Positions 26,425 through 35,819 of a stretch of DNA of 64,000 nucleotides are shown here, one piece after another. This stretch comes from Sphingopyxis sp. (GTDB taxonomy: Bacteria > Pseudomonadota > Alphaproteobacteria > Sphingomonadales > Sphingomonadaceae). The DNA is taken from assembly GCA_013823985.1 (NCBI GenBank), contig PNNB01000015.1, positions 310,001 to 374,000 on the forward strand, given 5' to 3'. The position numbers and the translations under genes were made by a program. The notes below the pieces were generated by a model. That model was not told the origin of the DNA. It worked only from the letters and a program-made list of their open reading frames with translations, and ran no database searches. Positions within the stretch are counted from its first letter, which is position 1. Every line of letters begins with the position of its first letter.

Positions 26425-27084
26425 TCATTCCTCCAGTGCGCCACCCCACGCAACCCGTTGCCGGATTGCTTCGACATAATTTTGTGTTTCCGCAAATGGC
26501 GGTACCCCTTGATATTGGGCGACCCGCGCAGGTCCTGCATTATAAGCCGCCAACGCCAACCGGGTATCGCCATTAAACTGCGTCAGCATCGCCTTTAAAT
26601 AGCGGGCACCACCCTCAAGATTTGCCAGCGCGTCGTACGGATTTACTCCAAGATTGGCAGCTGTCCCCGGCATAAGTTGCGTCAGTCCGACGGCACCTTT
26701 GGGCGACCGGGCCGAAGGGTTCCAACGGCTTTCCTGCCAGATCAAGGCTTCAAACAGCAGCGGGTCGATGTCGTGCTGTTCCGAAATTGTCGTCACAATA
26801 ATTTTCCACTGCGGCGGCATAATCTTGCGGGTCACCGATGCGGAGTATGCAATGCGATTCTCGGGAGCGATTCGCGGCGCAAAATTCGCTGCTTTGGGCT
26901 GCGTTAATGTGGTTACTAACCTAGGAGCACTATCTGTCCCAATTTCATACACTTGCGCCGACAAACTGGCATGCGCGCACAGCGCGATGCCTGAAAACAT
27001 CACGAATCTAAAGGGATACCGAAGTGTGCGAAAATGCAAAATCATCCTTGGCGGCATAAAACTTTCCACAAAATTGGCAAGCAT
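26425..27084 (-). CDS. virB1: Lytic transglycosylase, VirB1-like
   Basis: 219 residues from ATG 27084 (a second ATG at 27087 is adjacent; GAGGG lies 4-8 bases upstream). A signal-like hydrophobic segment lies near residues 28-43. The SLT domain has the catalytic Glu in EALIWQESRWNPSARS, then GAVGLTQLMPGTA and AAYNAGPARV. It would locally cut peptidoglycan so that the secretion channel can be built. First gene of the leftward operon, with only four bases to virB2. Confidence 0.92.
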   Translation of the reverse strand: MLANFVESFMPPRMILHFRTLRYPFRFVMFSGIALCAHASLSAQVYEIGTDSAPRLVTTLTQPKAANFAPRIAPENRIAYSASVTRKIMPPQWKIIVTTISEQHDIDPLLFEALIWQESRWNPSARSPKGAVGLTQLMPGTAANLGVNPYDALANLEGGARYLKAMLTQFNGDTRLALAAYNAGPARVAQYQGVPPFAETQNYVEAIRQRVAWGGALEE

Positions 27085-27202
27085 CATACCCTCAGGAATG
27101 CCCTTCTTCTGGGTTGGTAATTAGGGGTAAGCCCTTTGGTCAATTCACTTTGCAACATAAGCAGTGCAAGGTCGCTGTGTCGGATTCTACAAGGATGATT
27201 TT
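27085..27202. promoter_or_regulatory. Divergent promoter region virB1 / lyase
   Basis: 118 bases separating the leftward virB operon from a rightward lyase gene. It contains GTAATTAGGGGTAAGC (27117-27132), which resembles the element near 19105-19120, and AAGGA at 27190-27194 as the lyase ribosome site. Both transcripts must start here. Confidence 0.5.
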
Positions 27203-28558
27203 ATGTCCCCGCTTTCACGCAATGGAGCCATTACTTTTTTTGGTCTCCTGCTTTCAACGACTGTCGCTTTTTCGTCCTGCTCGCCCGTAGACGGCCAGAC
27301 AAAAGGAACGACACAACCCGCAGCACGATCAAAGGCGTTTCCCGGCGCCGTGGGTTATGGCGCAGCCGCTCTGGGTGGATTTAAGGGCAAGATTATTCAG
27401 GTAACCACGACTACCGACAATGTCGCCGGGTCCTTGCGCGCCTGTGTCGAAGCAATCGGCCCGCGCACATGCGTATTCCGCGTTGGCGGGGTGTTTCGTT
27501 TCGATGGCACGCCTCCCGTTATTAAAAATCCGTATCTTACAATTGCTGGCCAAACGGCACCGGGCGGAGGCGTTACGATCGCCCATGACGGAAGCGCGGA
27601 ATCCCGAACGCCACTGCTTATCAAGAACACCAATGACGTGATCGTCCGCCACGTCCGCGTTCGCAATGACCGAATTGGCGGGGAGAAGGAATCCGAAGAC
27701 TCGATAACAATCGAGAACAGCAAATATGTCGTAATCGACCAGGTGAGCGCCAGCTGGGCGCGCGATGAAATCATTAACGGCTACGGAAATAATGACTTCA
27801 TAACGGTCAGCAATTCGATTTTCTCCTACGGAATTCCGAAGCATGACAAATGCGCCCTCTTGGGAAGTGATCCAAAAAATTCCCAGAATTTCAGCTTTAT
27901 TGGAAATATCTGCGCGCATAATGGGGACCGGAATCCGGACATCAACTTCAAGCCGTCTTCCTGTGTCGAAGTCGTCAACAACATCTTCTACAATGCCGTG
28001 TCCGAATTTGCCGAAGTGTGGGAAACCTATGGGGGTACGCCGGTATCAATCGTCGGCAACAGTTTCAAAGCAGGCGTTGACACGACCGATGGCGCTGTCG
28101 GGATTATTCGGCAGACTGTCGAAAGCACAGGAACTTCCGCGATCTATCTTCATGACAACCAGTTTTTCGGTTCATTTACGGACATTGATGCATCGGTTGC
28201 TGTTGCCCGGCGGAATACGCCGCCCTGCCCCTTGACCGTCAAGCCGATGGCCGCTGGTGTCGCTTTTTCGTCTGTGCTGGCGAAATCCGGCGCATGGCCG
28301 CGCGACGCCATTGATGTCGAGGTCGTCAATGATGTGATCAACAGAACAGGCCAGATAGTGATGCTTCCGGGATCCATACCCGCGATCTTTGCGGGGACTC
28401 CTTATCCAGACACGGACCGGGACGGCATGGATGATCGCTGGGAAGTCAAAAATGGTGCCAAGGTCGGGGCCGCCGATTCTTGGCTTGATGGCAACCGCGA
28501 CGGCATAACCAATCTGGATGCCTTTCTCGATTATCTCCACAAACAACTTGTGCGCTGA
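27203..28558 (+). CDS. Exported pectate-lyase-like protein (divergent paralogue)
   Basis: 451 residues from ATG 27203, with AAGGA upstream. A signal sequence ends in a possible lipobox FSSC near residue 24, so it may be a lipoprotein. The beta-helix domain shares KAFPGAVGYGAAALGG, VTTTTDNVAGSLRACVEA, TIAGQTAPGGG and DQVSASWARDE with the other copies but is clearly more divergent. The C-terminus carries DTDRDGMDDRWEV and DGNRDGITNLDAF calcium-type repeats. It may cleave a uronate-containing glycan. It is followed 23 bases later by a glycosyltransferase gene. Confidence 0.88.
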   Translation: MSPLSRNGAITFFGLLLSTTVAFSSCSPVDGQTKGTTQPAARSKAFPGAVGYGAAALGGFKGKIIQVTTTTDNVAGSLRACVEAIGPRTCVFRVGGVFRFDGTPPVIKNPYLTIAGQTAPGGGVTIAHDGSAESRTPLLIKNTNDVIVRHVRVRNDRIGGEKESEDSITIENSKYVVIDQVSASWARDEIINGYGNNDFITVSNSIFSYGIPKHDKCALLGSDPKNSQNFSFIGNICAHNGDRNPDINFKPSSCVEVVNNIFYNAVSEFAEVWETYGGTPVSIVGNSFKAGVDTTDGAVGIIRQTVESTGTSAIYLHDNQFFGSFTDIDASVAVARRNTPPCPLTVKPMAAGVAFSSVLAKSGAWPRDAIDVEVVNDVINRTGQIVMLPGSIPAIFAGTPYPDTDRDGMDDRWEVKNGAKVGAADSWLDGNRDGITNLDAFLDYLHKQLVR

Positions 28559-28581
28559 AAATCCGCGGTACATCACACGCT

Positions 28582-29727
28582 ATGAAATCGGAAAGCGTTA
28601 CAATTGCTTACCCCATGGCGGGTGACAGCCTCGGAGGCAGCCATCATTCCTTGTTGGGATTGCTGAAAGGTCTTGATCCCGAGCTCTATCGGCCCGTGAT
28701 CATATTGGAAAAACCGGACGGGCGTCTGGCGGAACATTTTGCAGGTTTTGAACAACGCCCGGATCCCGCGCCTCCGCACGAAAGCTTTGCGGTGGGGCGC
28801 GAATTCAGTCTCTCAAAATTTGCGTCCACCTTTGCAGGGATCGGCAGCCGGTCCGCCTTGCTGCGGGATATCGGAAGCACGATCGTTCACAGCAATGACG
28901 GACGCACACACGCCACATGGGCGTTCGCAGCCAAGCGGGCAGGATGCCGTTTGCTGTGGCACCATCGTGCAGACCCTTTTGCCAAAGGCCTGCGCTATCT
29001 CGCCCCACTTGTTGCGGACCAGATCGTTGCGGTGTCGGAGTTCTCGCTGTCTGGGATGCGGCCGTCCAAAGCACGGCGGGGTGCGCAGGTTGTATTCAGC
29101 CCGTTCGATGTGAACGTCAAAGCCGACCGCAGTGCCATGCGCAAACGCCTTTTGGCGGAGTTGGGAGCGAGCGATGACACCATCATATGCGGCTATTTTG
29201 GTAGCTTTATTGATCGCAAGCGCCCCTTGGAGTTTATGAACGCTGTCGCCGAGCTGCGCGCGATGCAGGACCGACCCGTTGTGGGGGTCCTTTTTGGCGA
29301 AACCACCTATCCCGAACTCGAAACCGCAATGCGCGCCCGGATGCAGGAGCCGGACGTCGCGGGCGCGGTCCATATCATGGGCTATCGGTCTCCCGGTGTT
29401 GACTGGATCGCCGCTGTGGATCTGCTTCTGGTAACGGCCGTAAGCGAACCGCTAGGCCGCACATTGGTCGAGGCAATGCTGGTGGAAACCCCGGTGATCG
29501 CAACAAGATCGGGCGGCAACCCGGAAGCCATTTTGCCCGGATTGGGTGCGCTGGTCGAACCGGACAATGCCTCTGCAATGGCACGCGCTGCATTGGACGC
29601 CTTGAACGACAAGGTCGCGTTAGCCGGAATGACAGCACGGGCCAAGGAAAGCGCCAAAGCGCGCTTTTCCGAGGATACCCACATCTCCAAAATCACGCAA
29701 ATCTACCGCAATCTTTCAGCGGGATAG
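28582..29727 (+). CDS. GT4-type glycosyltransferase
   Basis: 381 residues. The N-terminal half has GDSLGGSHHSLLGLLKGL, the usual nucleotide-sugar acceptor lobe opening of GT-B enzymes. The C-terminal half has the GT4 donor site: CGYFGSFIDRKRP, LLLVTAVSEPLGRTLVEAM with the EX7E pattern, and SGGNPEAI. It transfers a sugar in the cytosol from a nucleotide donor to a lipid-linked intermediate. It is convergent with the outer-membrane barrel gene, 17 bases apart. Confidence 0.9.
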   Translation: MKSESVTIAYPMAGDSLGGSHHSLLGLLKGLDPELYRPVIILEKPDGRLAEHFAGFEQRPDPAPPHESFAVGREFSLSKFASTFAGIGSRSALLRDIGSTIVHSNDGRTHATWAFAAKRAGCRLLWHHRADPFAKGLRYLAPLVADQIVAVSEFSLSGMRPSKARRGAQVVFSPFDVNVKADRSAMRKRLLAELGASDDTIICGYFGSFIDRKRPLEFMNAVAELRAMQDRPVVGVLFGETTYPELETAMRARMQEPDVAGAVHIMGYRSPGVDWIAAVDLLLVTAVSEPLGRTLVEAMLVETPVIATRSGGNPEAILPGLGALVEPDNASAMARAALDALNDKVALAGMTARAKESAKARFSEDTHISKITQIYRNLSAG

Positions 29728-29744
29728 GGCTGCGTTCTTTTGCC

Positions 29745-30971
29745 TTAGAAGCGCAACCGGAACGATACTCCGCCGCGCGCCCGCTCAAAATTTTCTTCCG
29801 CAATGTTACTGGAGCGATCCGTATAGCTGACATAGCCGGCGATCGAGATCCGCTTGCTGGCAAGCCATTCGACTTCAACACGCGGGCTGATTGCCTTTTC
29901 AAGGTCACCCGAACCGATAAATTCGGCCCTCAAATAGGATACTGCTGCCGTAGCGTATAGATTGTGACGGATTTCCTGCTGAACACTGAGTTGGGCCGTG
30001 GTGTCGGCACGTGCCACAGCGCCCAGCCGGAAGGTTGCAACATCGCCCGAAAAAACATTCAATGTAATCGCCGTGCGCTGCTGCGGACGATATGTCATCG
30101 AGATGTCGGTGGAGACGCCTGTCCGGCTCTTCTGCAACGGGTCAGCCGGGTTCAGTTTGAACAAGCCGATGGAGGCGCGGCCTTCGATGATGCCGCGTTC
30201 CTTTGTGGCGATACCAAGGCGTCCACCAACGGTGGTTTCATCCTGGCTTATTCCGGCGGGCGTCGGCAGACGGAAATCACGATTGGTGACGAAAGCCGTC
30301 GCCGTCCCGTAAAAGCGGCTACCAATGCTGCGGCCAAGAGTGACCGAGCCAAATTGCGAGGTAAAATCGCGGCGATCATTTACCGGCCCGAGAAAGTCAT
30401 ATTTCCGCCAGGCAACATCGGACGCGACCAACATCACGCCGCCTTCATGGCTGAACTTCCCTTCGGCTTCGAAAATATTCAAAAGCCGTGGACCTGTGGT
30501 CGTCAATTGCAATGCTTCTGGATCACCGCGCTCTTCAACGACGCGGCGCCATCCTCCGGAAAGGCCGAATTTCTGGCTCTCCTTTGGCTGCCATCCAAGC
30601 CCGACAATAACCTCACCGCCTTCGGAGTTTTCCGTGGTCAGTTTGTCATAACGGCGGATGCGTGTCTTGGCGGTCGCCGTCAGATCGATTCTACCAACGC
30701 GACCTTTTGCTTCTAAACCACCCATGACAATGAAGGCTGCGTCGGCCTGTGTGCCGGTCGGCGCAGCGTACACATTGTCATCCGCATAGATGATATATTC
30801 AAAGTCCGGCAACAAACGGAAACCGCCAATGTCCAGTCCCTTTGCCTCAAACTCCGGCAGTTGATCCGACACCAGAGGCGCGGTTTTGCTGACAGGGTCA
30901 GCGTAGGCCGCGCCTGATGAGAGTAGGCCGGCAACCGTGCAGGTTGCCCAAAGAGTATGACGCAACAACAT
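29745..30971 (-). CDS. Outer-membrane beta-barrel protein of the export locus
   Basis: 408 residues from ATG 30971; AGAAG lies upstream and the ATG overlaps the stop of the export-lipoprotein gene (TAATG). The signal peptide ends near SGAAYA. The mature sequence is a series of alternating amphipathic strands ending in GGVSFRLRF (terminal Phe), as in BBP2-type putative porins. Its translational coupling to the Wza-like gene suggests it takes part in surface export or anchoring of the polysaccharide; this is inference. Confidence 0.82.
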   Translation of the reverse strand: MLLRHTLWATCTVAGLLSSGAAYADPVSKTAPLVSDQLPEFEAKGLDIGGFRLLPDFEYIIYADDNVYAAPTGTQADAAFIVMGGLEAKGRVGRIDLTATAKTRIRRYDKLTTENSEGGEVIVGLGWQPKESQKFGLSGGWRRVVEERGDPEALQLTTTGPRLLNIFEAEGKFSHEGGVMLVASDVAWRKYDFLGPVNDRRDFTSQFGSVTLGRSIGSRFYGTATAFVTNRDFRLPTPAGISQDETTVGGRLGIATKERGIIEGRASIGLFKLNPADPLQKSRTGVSTDISMTYRPQQRTAITLNVFSGDVATFRLGAVARADTTAQLSVQQEIRHNLYATAAVSYLRAEFIGSGDLEKAISPRVEVEWLASKRISIAGYVSYTDRSSNIAEENFERARGGVSFRLRF

Positions 30972-31546
30972 TAAAACCACTTCTCAACAATGCGAATTTG
31001 ATCGCCTGGCATGACAACAGTGTTTTCCGAAGCCCGGCCGGTTACTTTGCGGCCATTCACGGTACGCGTGATGACCATCGAGGTGGTATCGGCACGATAG
31101 GTATAGCCGCCCGCAAGCGAAATAATCGAAAACACCGTCAGCCCCTCCCGGAATTCATATTGGCCGGGCTTACCGATTTCTCCCAGGATGTAAATCGGGC
31201 GAAGTGATGCTGCCTGCAGGGTGACGTTGGGGCGCACCAATATCCGCTTTTCGAGCAATGCCTTTTCGATCGCTTTTTCGGCTTCGCGCAATGTCATTCC
31301 GGAAATTTTCACTTCCTCGACCAACGGCAAGGCAATTACGCCTGTCTGGTCGACCGCATATTCTGCATCCGCACCTTGCAGATCGGGAATCTGGACCTTT
31401 ATGCGATCACCGGGTTCCAAACGGAGCACCGACAAATCCCCTGCCGGAATGGCCGCAAGTCCGTTTGTTGATGATGCGCATCCGGACACCAGCGTTGACC
31501 CCGCCAGAACCGCAACTACCAGCAGGCTTTTGAGCATCTTCAGCAT
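30971..31546 (-). CDS. Wza-like polysaccharide export lipoprotein
   Basis: 191 residues from ATG 31546, which has GGAGAAG at proper spacing; ATGs further upstream lack it. Lipobox LVSGC gives a lipidated cysteine near residue 23. A Poly_export domain follows (RLEPGDRIKVQIPD, VDQTGVIALPLVEEV, RPNVTLQ), then an SLBB-like segment (PIYILGEIGKPGQYEF). It is about half the length of E. coli Wza, like the short export proteins of sphingan loci, so the outer-membrane helix may be missing. Works with the Wzz/kinase encoded at 8.5 kb. Confidence 0.92.
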   Translation of the reverse strand: MLKMLKSLLVVAVLAGSTLVSGCASSTNGLAAIPAGDLSVLRLEPGDRIKVQIPDLQGADAEYAVDQTGVIALPLVEEVKISGMTLREAEKAIEKALLEKRILVRPNVTLQAASLRPIYILGEIGKPGQYEFREGLTVFSIISLAGGYTYRADTTSMVITRTVNGRKVTGRASENTVVMPGDQIRIVEKWF

Positions 31547-31609
31547 TTTCGCTTCTCCCATTTTTATTTCAGCTATGAAATACACACACGTCTTGTTGCT
31601 CGATCTCCG

Positions 31610-32512
31610 TCATGCAACTTTAAAATGCGCGCGTTCTTCACGACTATTGTGAGCACCCCGCGGCTCATCTCTCAGCCAGGCTGACAGATCACGTCCAAGC
31701 AGTTTACCCAATTGCTCCACATCTTCGGCATAAAAATCGCGCAACCGCAACCGCAATTGCGGCGATAATGGCGGATATGCAATTTCACGTGCAAAAAAGC
31801 CACGGGTCGATTCAAAGAGCGGATGGCCGCGCAGAGGAGCTATGGTGCTCTTTAGTGGCGCAAGCACCTTGCGGACCGGTAAAGGGAGAAAGCGCTCTGA
31901 AGCGTTATTGGCCTTTTTCTGCGCCTGACCAACGTCGAACACAGGATCAACACCGATATGCCGCGAAATCGCCTCGACCGTCGCCTTCGGTTGTGCTTTC
32001 ACATCATCATATAGGAATGCGTGGATCTGGTCGGCCGGAAAATGATCCAGCCACCGGCGCATATGTTGCGCATAGAGTCCGTCGTTCAAAAATCGGGGCT
32101 GCGGATTGTCCAAAGAGGTGAGGTAAGCTTCGGGCCCTTCCTTCACCGTTCCGCGCCGATAGAGCATTTTATAATCGGAATAGGCACGCTCTACAGGGTT
32201 GCGAAACTGCACCACAAGGCGCGCATGGGGCAGCATCTTCGCAATGCGCTGCGCGGCTTCCGGATGGGCGAGATAGTCAGCCGACTTCTCCCCAAGCATC
32301 CGTCCGGACCCCACCTGTTCCTCAAAATAGGCGCGATAAAAATCTTCGCCGCGATCAAATTCGCTGCTGAAATAATGCGGCTCGGGATCGGGCATATAGA
32401 GTGCCGGATTAACCTGAAGCTGTTCCAAAGCCCAGGTGGTAGCCGCCTTCACCGCGCCGATAATGATAAAGGACGGATGCCAGTCGGCTTGGCCCGGATA
32501 TGCCTTGCTCAT
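31610..32512 (-). CDS. Sulfotransferase domain protein (first)
   Basis: 300 residues. The PAPS 5'-phosphosulfate loop appears as FIIIGAVKAATTWALEQL near residue 15, and the 3'-phosphate motif as QFRNPVERAYSDYKM. LGEKSADYL and the C-terminal LRLRLRDFYAEDVEQL region match heparan-sulfate-type sulfotransferases. It would transfer sulfate from PAPS to a sugar hydroxyl or amine in the cytosol. It overlaps the DegT gene by four bases, so sulfation seems to be part of the nucleotide-sugar operon. Confidence 0.9.
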   Translation of the reverse strand: MSKAYPGQADWHPSFIIIGAVKAATTWALEQLQVNPALYMPDPEPHYFSSEFDRGEDFYRAYFEEQVGSGRMLGEKSADYLAHPEAAQRIAKMLPHARLVVQFRNPVERAYSDYKMLYRRGTVKEGPEAYLTSLDNPQPRFLNDGLYAQHMRRWLDHFPADQIHAFLYDDVKAQPKATVEAISRHIGVDPVFDVGQAQKKANNASERFLPLPVRKVLAPLKSTIAPLRGHPLFESTRGFFAREIAYPPLSPQLRLRLRDFYAEDVEQLGKLLGRDLSAWLRDEPRGAHNSREERAHFKVA

Positions 32513-33732
32513 GCGAGAACGACCTTTTTCAAGGCGCCCGCGATGACGAGCATATCGTCTTCGCTGAAAAGATGATCGACGGGAAACATGATGGTGCTCG
32601 CACCCAATTTATGCGCGTTTTCAAGTTGTCCGTCGCGCCGCGGTTCGCGTCCCTGAAACGCGATTTCGCGCGACATATCAGGGCACGACCCACTTCCGCA
32701 CTGGATACCCAAGGCGAGCAGACCGGCGATGATATCGCTCCGCGACTTGCCGTCGGGCAGCGCGCTTTCATCGACACGGATGTAATATTTATAGCGCGCA
32801 GACTGGATATGATCGGCACTTTTGTCGACGATAATACCGGGGATGTCTGCAATGGCGTCGCTCAGGCATTGCGCGTTTGCACGCCGTTGCGCCAACCATT
32901 TTGGCAGCTTTTTAAGCTGCACACGGCCGATCGCCGCCTGCATTTCGGTCATACGGAAATTGGTGCCGAAACTTTGATGCACATAACGGAACTCGCCAGC
33001 AGGCGCGATATTCTGGGGCATTTCCTCAGGCGGAACTTTGCCATGGTCCTTGATGGCCCACGCCTTCGACCACGCTGCTTTGTCCGCAAACAGGATCATG
33101 CCACCTTCGCCCCCCGTCGACATGATCTTGTCCGTGCAAAAGGAAAAGGACGACGCGTCGCCAAAAGACCCGACCATTTTATTGTCGTAAACCGCCCCGT
33201 GGGCCTGTGCGCAGTCTTCGATCAGGAACAGGTCATGTTCTTCGCAAATCTGTGTCAACGCCCGCATATCACAGGGAAGGCCGGCCAAATGCACGCAAAT
33301 GATGGCCTTTGTTTTTTTGCTGATCATGCGGCGAACCGATTCCGGGTCGATATTCTGCGACTCGATGACGACATCGGCAAAAACAGGGTTGGCCCCGACA
33401 GAGACAACCGCACTCGCCGTTGCAAAAAAGCTGCGTGCCGGAATGATAACTTCATCGCCCGCACCAATACCGAACGCACGCAAAGCCATTTCGATGGAAA
33501 CGGTTCCGTTGCTGACGGCAATGGCATGCTGCATTCCGATATAGGCCGCAAATTCCTTTTCGAAGGCGCGATTCTGTTCACCGTGGACAAGGGCATTTAC
33601 ACGGCCGCTTTGCAACACTTGGGTCACAGCCAGAATTTCGTCACGACCATGTGTTGGCCAGGAAGACGTTATCGGCACAGGAAAATCACGCGTTTCTGCA
33701 GTGGTCGGAGTCGATTGACTGTTCATGATCAT
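32509..33732 (-). CDS. DegT/DnrJ/EryC1 sugar aminotransferase
   Basis: 407 residues from ATG 33732. PLP-dependent fold type I with NGTVSIEMALRAFGIGAGDE, DCAQAHGAVYDNKMVG and the Schiff-base lysine in SFCTDKIMSTGGEGG, then TNFRMTEMQAAIGRVQLK. Such enzymes aminate keto-sugars made by dehydratases like the neighbouring gene product, probably a UDP-4-keto-6-deoxy sugar. The N-terminal 25 residues before the fold are longer than usual. Confidence 0.93.
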   Translation of the reverse strand: MIMNSQSTPTTAETRDFPVPITSSWPTHGRDEILAVTQVLQSGRVNALVHGEQNRAFEKEFAAYIGMQHAIAVSNGTVSIEMALRAFGIGAGDEVIIPARSFFATASAVVSVGANPVFADVVIESQNIDPESVRRMISKKTKAIICVHLAGLPCDMRALTQICEEHDLFLIEDCAQAHGAVYDNKMVGSFGDASSFSFCTDKIMSTGGEGGMILFADKAAWSKAWAIKDHGKVPPEEMPQNIAPAGEFRYVHQSFGTNFRMTEMQAAIGRVQLKKLPKWLAQRRANAQCLSDAIADIPGIIVDKSADHIQSARYKYYIRVDESALPDGKSRSDIIAGLLALGIQCGSGSCPDMSREIAFQGREPRRDGQLENAHKLGASTIMFPVDHLFSEDDMLVIAGALKKVVLA

Positions 33733-33749
33733 CAACTTTCTTGTTGTTT

Positions 33750-35819
33750 TTATACGCCCTGCACTAGCTGCAGGTGGTGCCCGCGTTTTGGCAGAGAATT
33801 GTTAAGAAACATCGTCGACAGATCGATGTCGCTGCTCGGCAGTTTAACCAAGGAGTGGGTCAGGCGGCAGGCTTCTTCCTGCTTGCCCTGCTTCACCGCA
33901 AGATCAAGTTCATCAATGGCGCGGCCGATAAGCGGCAGCGGAATTGGGCGCGAGCAGGCTTCGAATAAATTGGGTATCTTGGAATCTACCCGGCGTTCGC
34001 AGGTGTCGAACAATTCTTCATAAAGCTTTTCACCTGGACGCAATCCGACAAACTGGATCGGCACATCTACATCGGGCTCAAGTCCGTGCATTTTCGCCAT
34101 GCGCCTTGCCAGATCGACGATTTTGACCGGGTCACCCATGTCGAGAACGAAGATATTGCCGCGGGTTGAATTGTCTTCCAATGACCGCGCGCTGCTTTCC
34201 AGGATCAGCTGGACGGCTTCGCCAACGGTCATGAAAAAGCGTTCGATATCCGGATGGGTAACCGTCAACGGGCGACCTTCGAGCAATTGACGCTTGAACA
34301 AGGGAACGATCGAACCGCTCGAGCCCAGAACGTTACCAAAGCGCACCGTCATGAAGCGCGGAGCCGACGTATCGTCGACACCGCACAGATCAAGCGACTG
34401 GCAATAAAGCTCACCAACGCGCTTGGTGGCGCCCATCATACCGACCGGATTCACGGCTTTGTCGGTCGAAACCTGCACCATGGCGCGAACTGCATATTCG
34501 GTAACGGCGTTGGCGATATTGCGGGTTCCGATGATGTTCGTGTGAATGCCGCCCAGCGGGTTGGCTTCGACCATGGGTACATGCTTCAATGCCGCTGCAT
34601 GATAGACAACCGACGGCAGGTGCTTTGCAAATACCCGGCGCACTTCATCTTCGTCGCGAATATTGCAGAGTTCGGGGAAAATTTCGATATCGGGATACGC
34701 TTCGCGCATCCGCATTTCGATATTGTACAATTGGAATTCCGCATGGTCGAGCAAAACGATCCGCGAAGGACCATAGCTTGCCAGCTGCATCACCAATTCA
34801 CCGCCGATAGTACCACCTGCGCCGGTTACCAGAACGCACTGCTGCGCCACCTGACGCTGGATGATGCTGCGCTCAATCGTGCGTTCGCTGCGGCCCAACA
34901 GTTCCGACAGGGGGAAGTGGCTTGGGTCGCGCATCGGCTGACGATTCAGCAACTGGCTGGCAGGATCGCTCAGCTTCAAAACGTCGATATTGTGCTGCTT
35001 TGCCGCCTTGTTCAGCGTGGACAGGTCACGCACACTGATGCTGATCCCGTCGTCGCAGACAATTGCCAAATTCGGCTTTTGATCCTGCTCGGTTAAGAAG
35101 GACACGGTTTGGTTGAACGATTCAAGACCACCCAGCACAGGTATACCCCCAAGCTGCGAGATCGTCCGGTCGTCCGACGGCAACAACAGGCCAATAACAT
35201 TGATCGCCGAAGAGTTGCGCGGACCGAACATGTCCAGCACCGACAAGGCCCATTCGGGATCGCCGATCAAAAGCGCAGTCTTGGCGACATTGTCGTTCGA
35301 ATACACCGAAGCTGCATTCTGGCGCCGACGGCGATAGGAGCGCACCGCACGGCGCGCCGCCCGCATCAATTGCATCGCCATGCTCGCCAGGCTGTAATGC
35401 AGAAAAGCGAAGGTGACGAAGTTGAAGAGATATTTCGAAAGAGGCGAGACATAGGCGATCGCTGCCCAGCCGATACCCATGCCGATGAAACTGGTGATCA
35501 GCATGGAGATGCTGTCGGCAAAGGACACGAACCGCCAGCTGCGCTTGTACATGCCGGTCAGCAAGAAGAAGGTCGAAGCGATTCCCGCAATGACCGCGCC
35601 ATCGGTCAAAGTCAGCAAGGTAGCCGACTCGGCCCAGCCACGCGTGAGCCCTAAGAGCAGGACAAAGGATGCGAAAATGGCGAGCGTATCCAATGTCCAC
35701 ACAGCGCCCGTCCGCAGCACCCGTTTCCAATAGGGAAAGCGCCACAGCGAATTAAGATCACGCTGGTTGCCCCGATTGTGGATAAACAGGTCTATTTTTT
35801 GCGCCAAGCTCTGTATCAT
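33750..35819 (-). CDS. CapD/WbpM-type membrane nucleotide-sugar dehydratase
   Basis: 689 residues. Four N-terminal membrane helices (about residues 40-155) are followed by a CoA-binding-like domain and the C-terminal SDR domain with TGAGGTIGGEL (about residue 315), STDKAVNPVGMMGATKR, where Met replaces the usual catalytic Tyr as in this family, and FGNVLGSSGS. It converts UDP-GlcNAc to the 4-keto-6-deoxy intermediate at the membrane. GGGGAAG precedes the ATG. It is the first gene of the leftward operon. Confidence 0.93.
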   Translation of the reverse strand: MIQSLAQKIDLFIHNRGNQRDLNSLWRFPYWKRVLRTGAVWTLDTLAIFASFVLLLGLTRGWAESATLLTLTDGAVIAGIASTFFLLTGMYKRSWRFVSFADSISMLITSFIGMGIGWAAIAYVSPLSKYLFNFVTFAFLHYSLASMAMQLMRAARRAVRSYRRRRQNAASVYSNDNVAKTALLIGDPEWALSVLDMFGPRNSSAINVIGLLLPSDDRTISQLGGIPVLGGLESFNQTVSFLTEQDQKPNLAIVCDDGISISVRDLSTLNKAAKQHNIDVLKLSDPASQLLNRQPMRDPSHFPLSELLGRSERTIERSIIQRQVAQQCVLVTGAGGTIGGELVMQLASYGPSRIVLLDHAEFQLYNIEMRMREAYPDIEIFPELCNIRDEDEVRRVFAKHLPSVVYHAAALKHVPMVEANPLGGIHTNIIGTRNIANAVTEYAVRAMVQVSTDKAVNPVGMMGATKRVGELYCQSLDLCGVDDTSAPRFMTVRFGNVLGSSGSIVPLFKRQLLEGRPLTVTHPDIERFFMTVGEAVQLILESSARSLEDNSTRGNIFVLDMGDPVKIVDLARRMAKMHGLEPDVDVPIQFVGLRPGEKLYEELFDTCERRVDSKIPNLFEACSRPIPLPLIGRAIDELDLAVKQGKQEEACRLTHSLVKLPSSDIDLSTMFLNNSLPKRGHHLQLVQGV

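Noticed and set aside
15800..28560. Integrative conjugative element boundaries around the VirB operon
   Set aside because: No integrase, relaxase, coupling protein or matching direct repeats were seen, so the operon is treated as a chromosomal system.
32500..34023. 507-codon plus-strand frame across the DegT gene
   Set aside because: Low-complexity Arg/His/Phe sequence opposite DegT; the DegT and dehydratase genes are complete.
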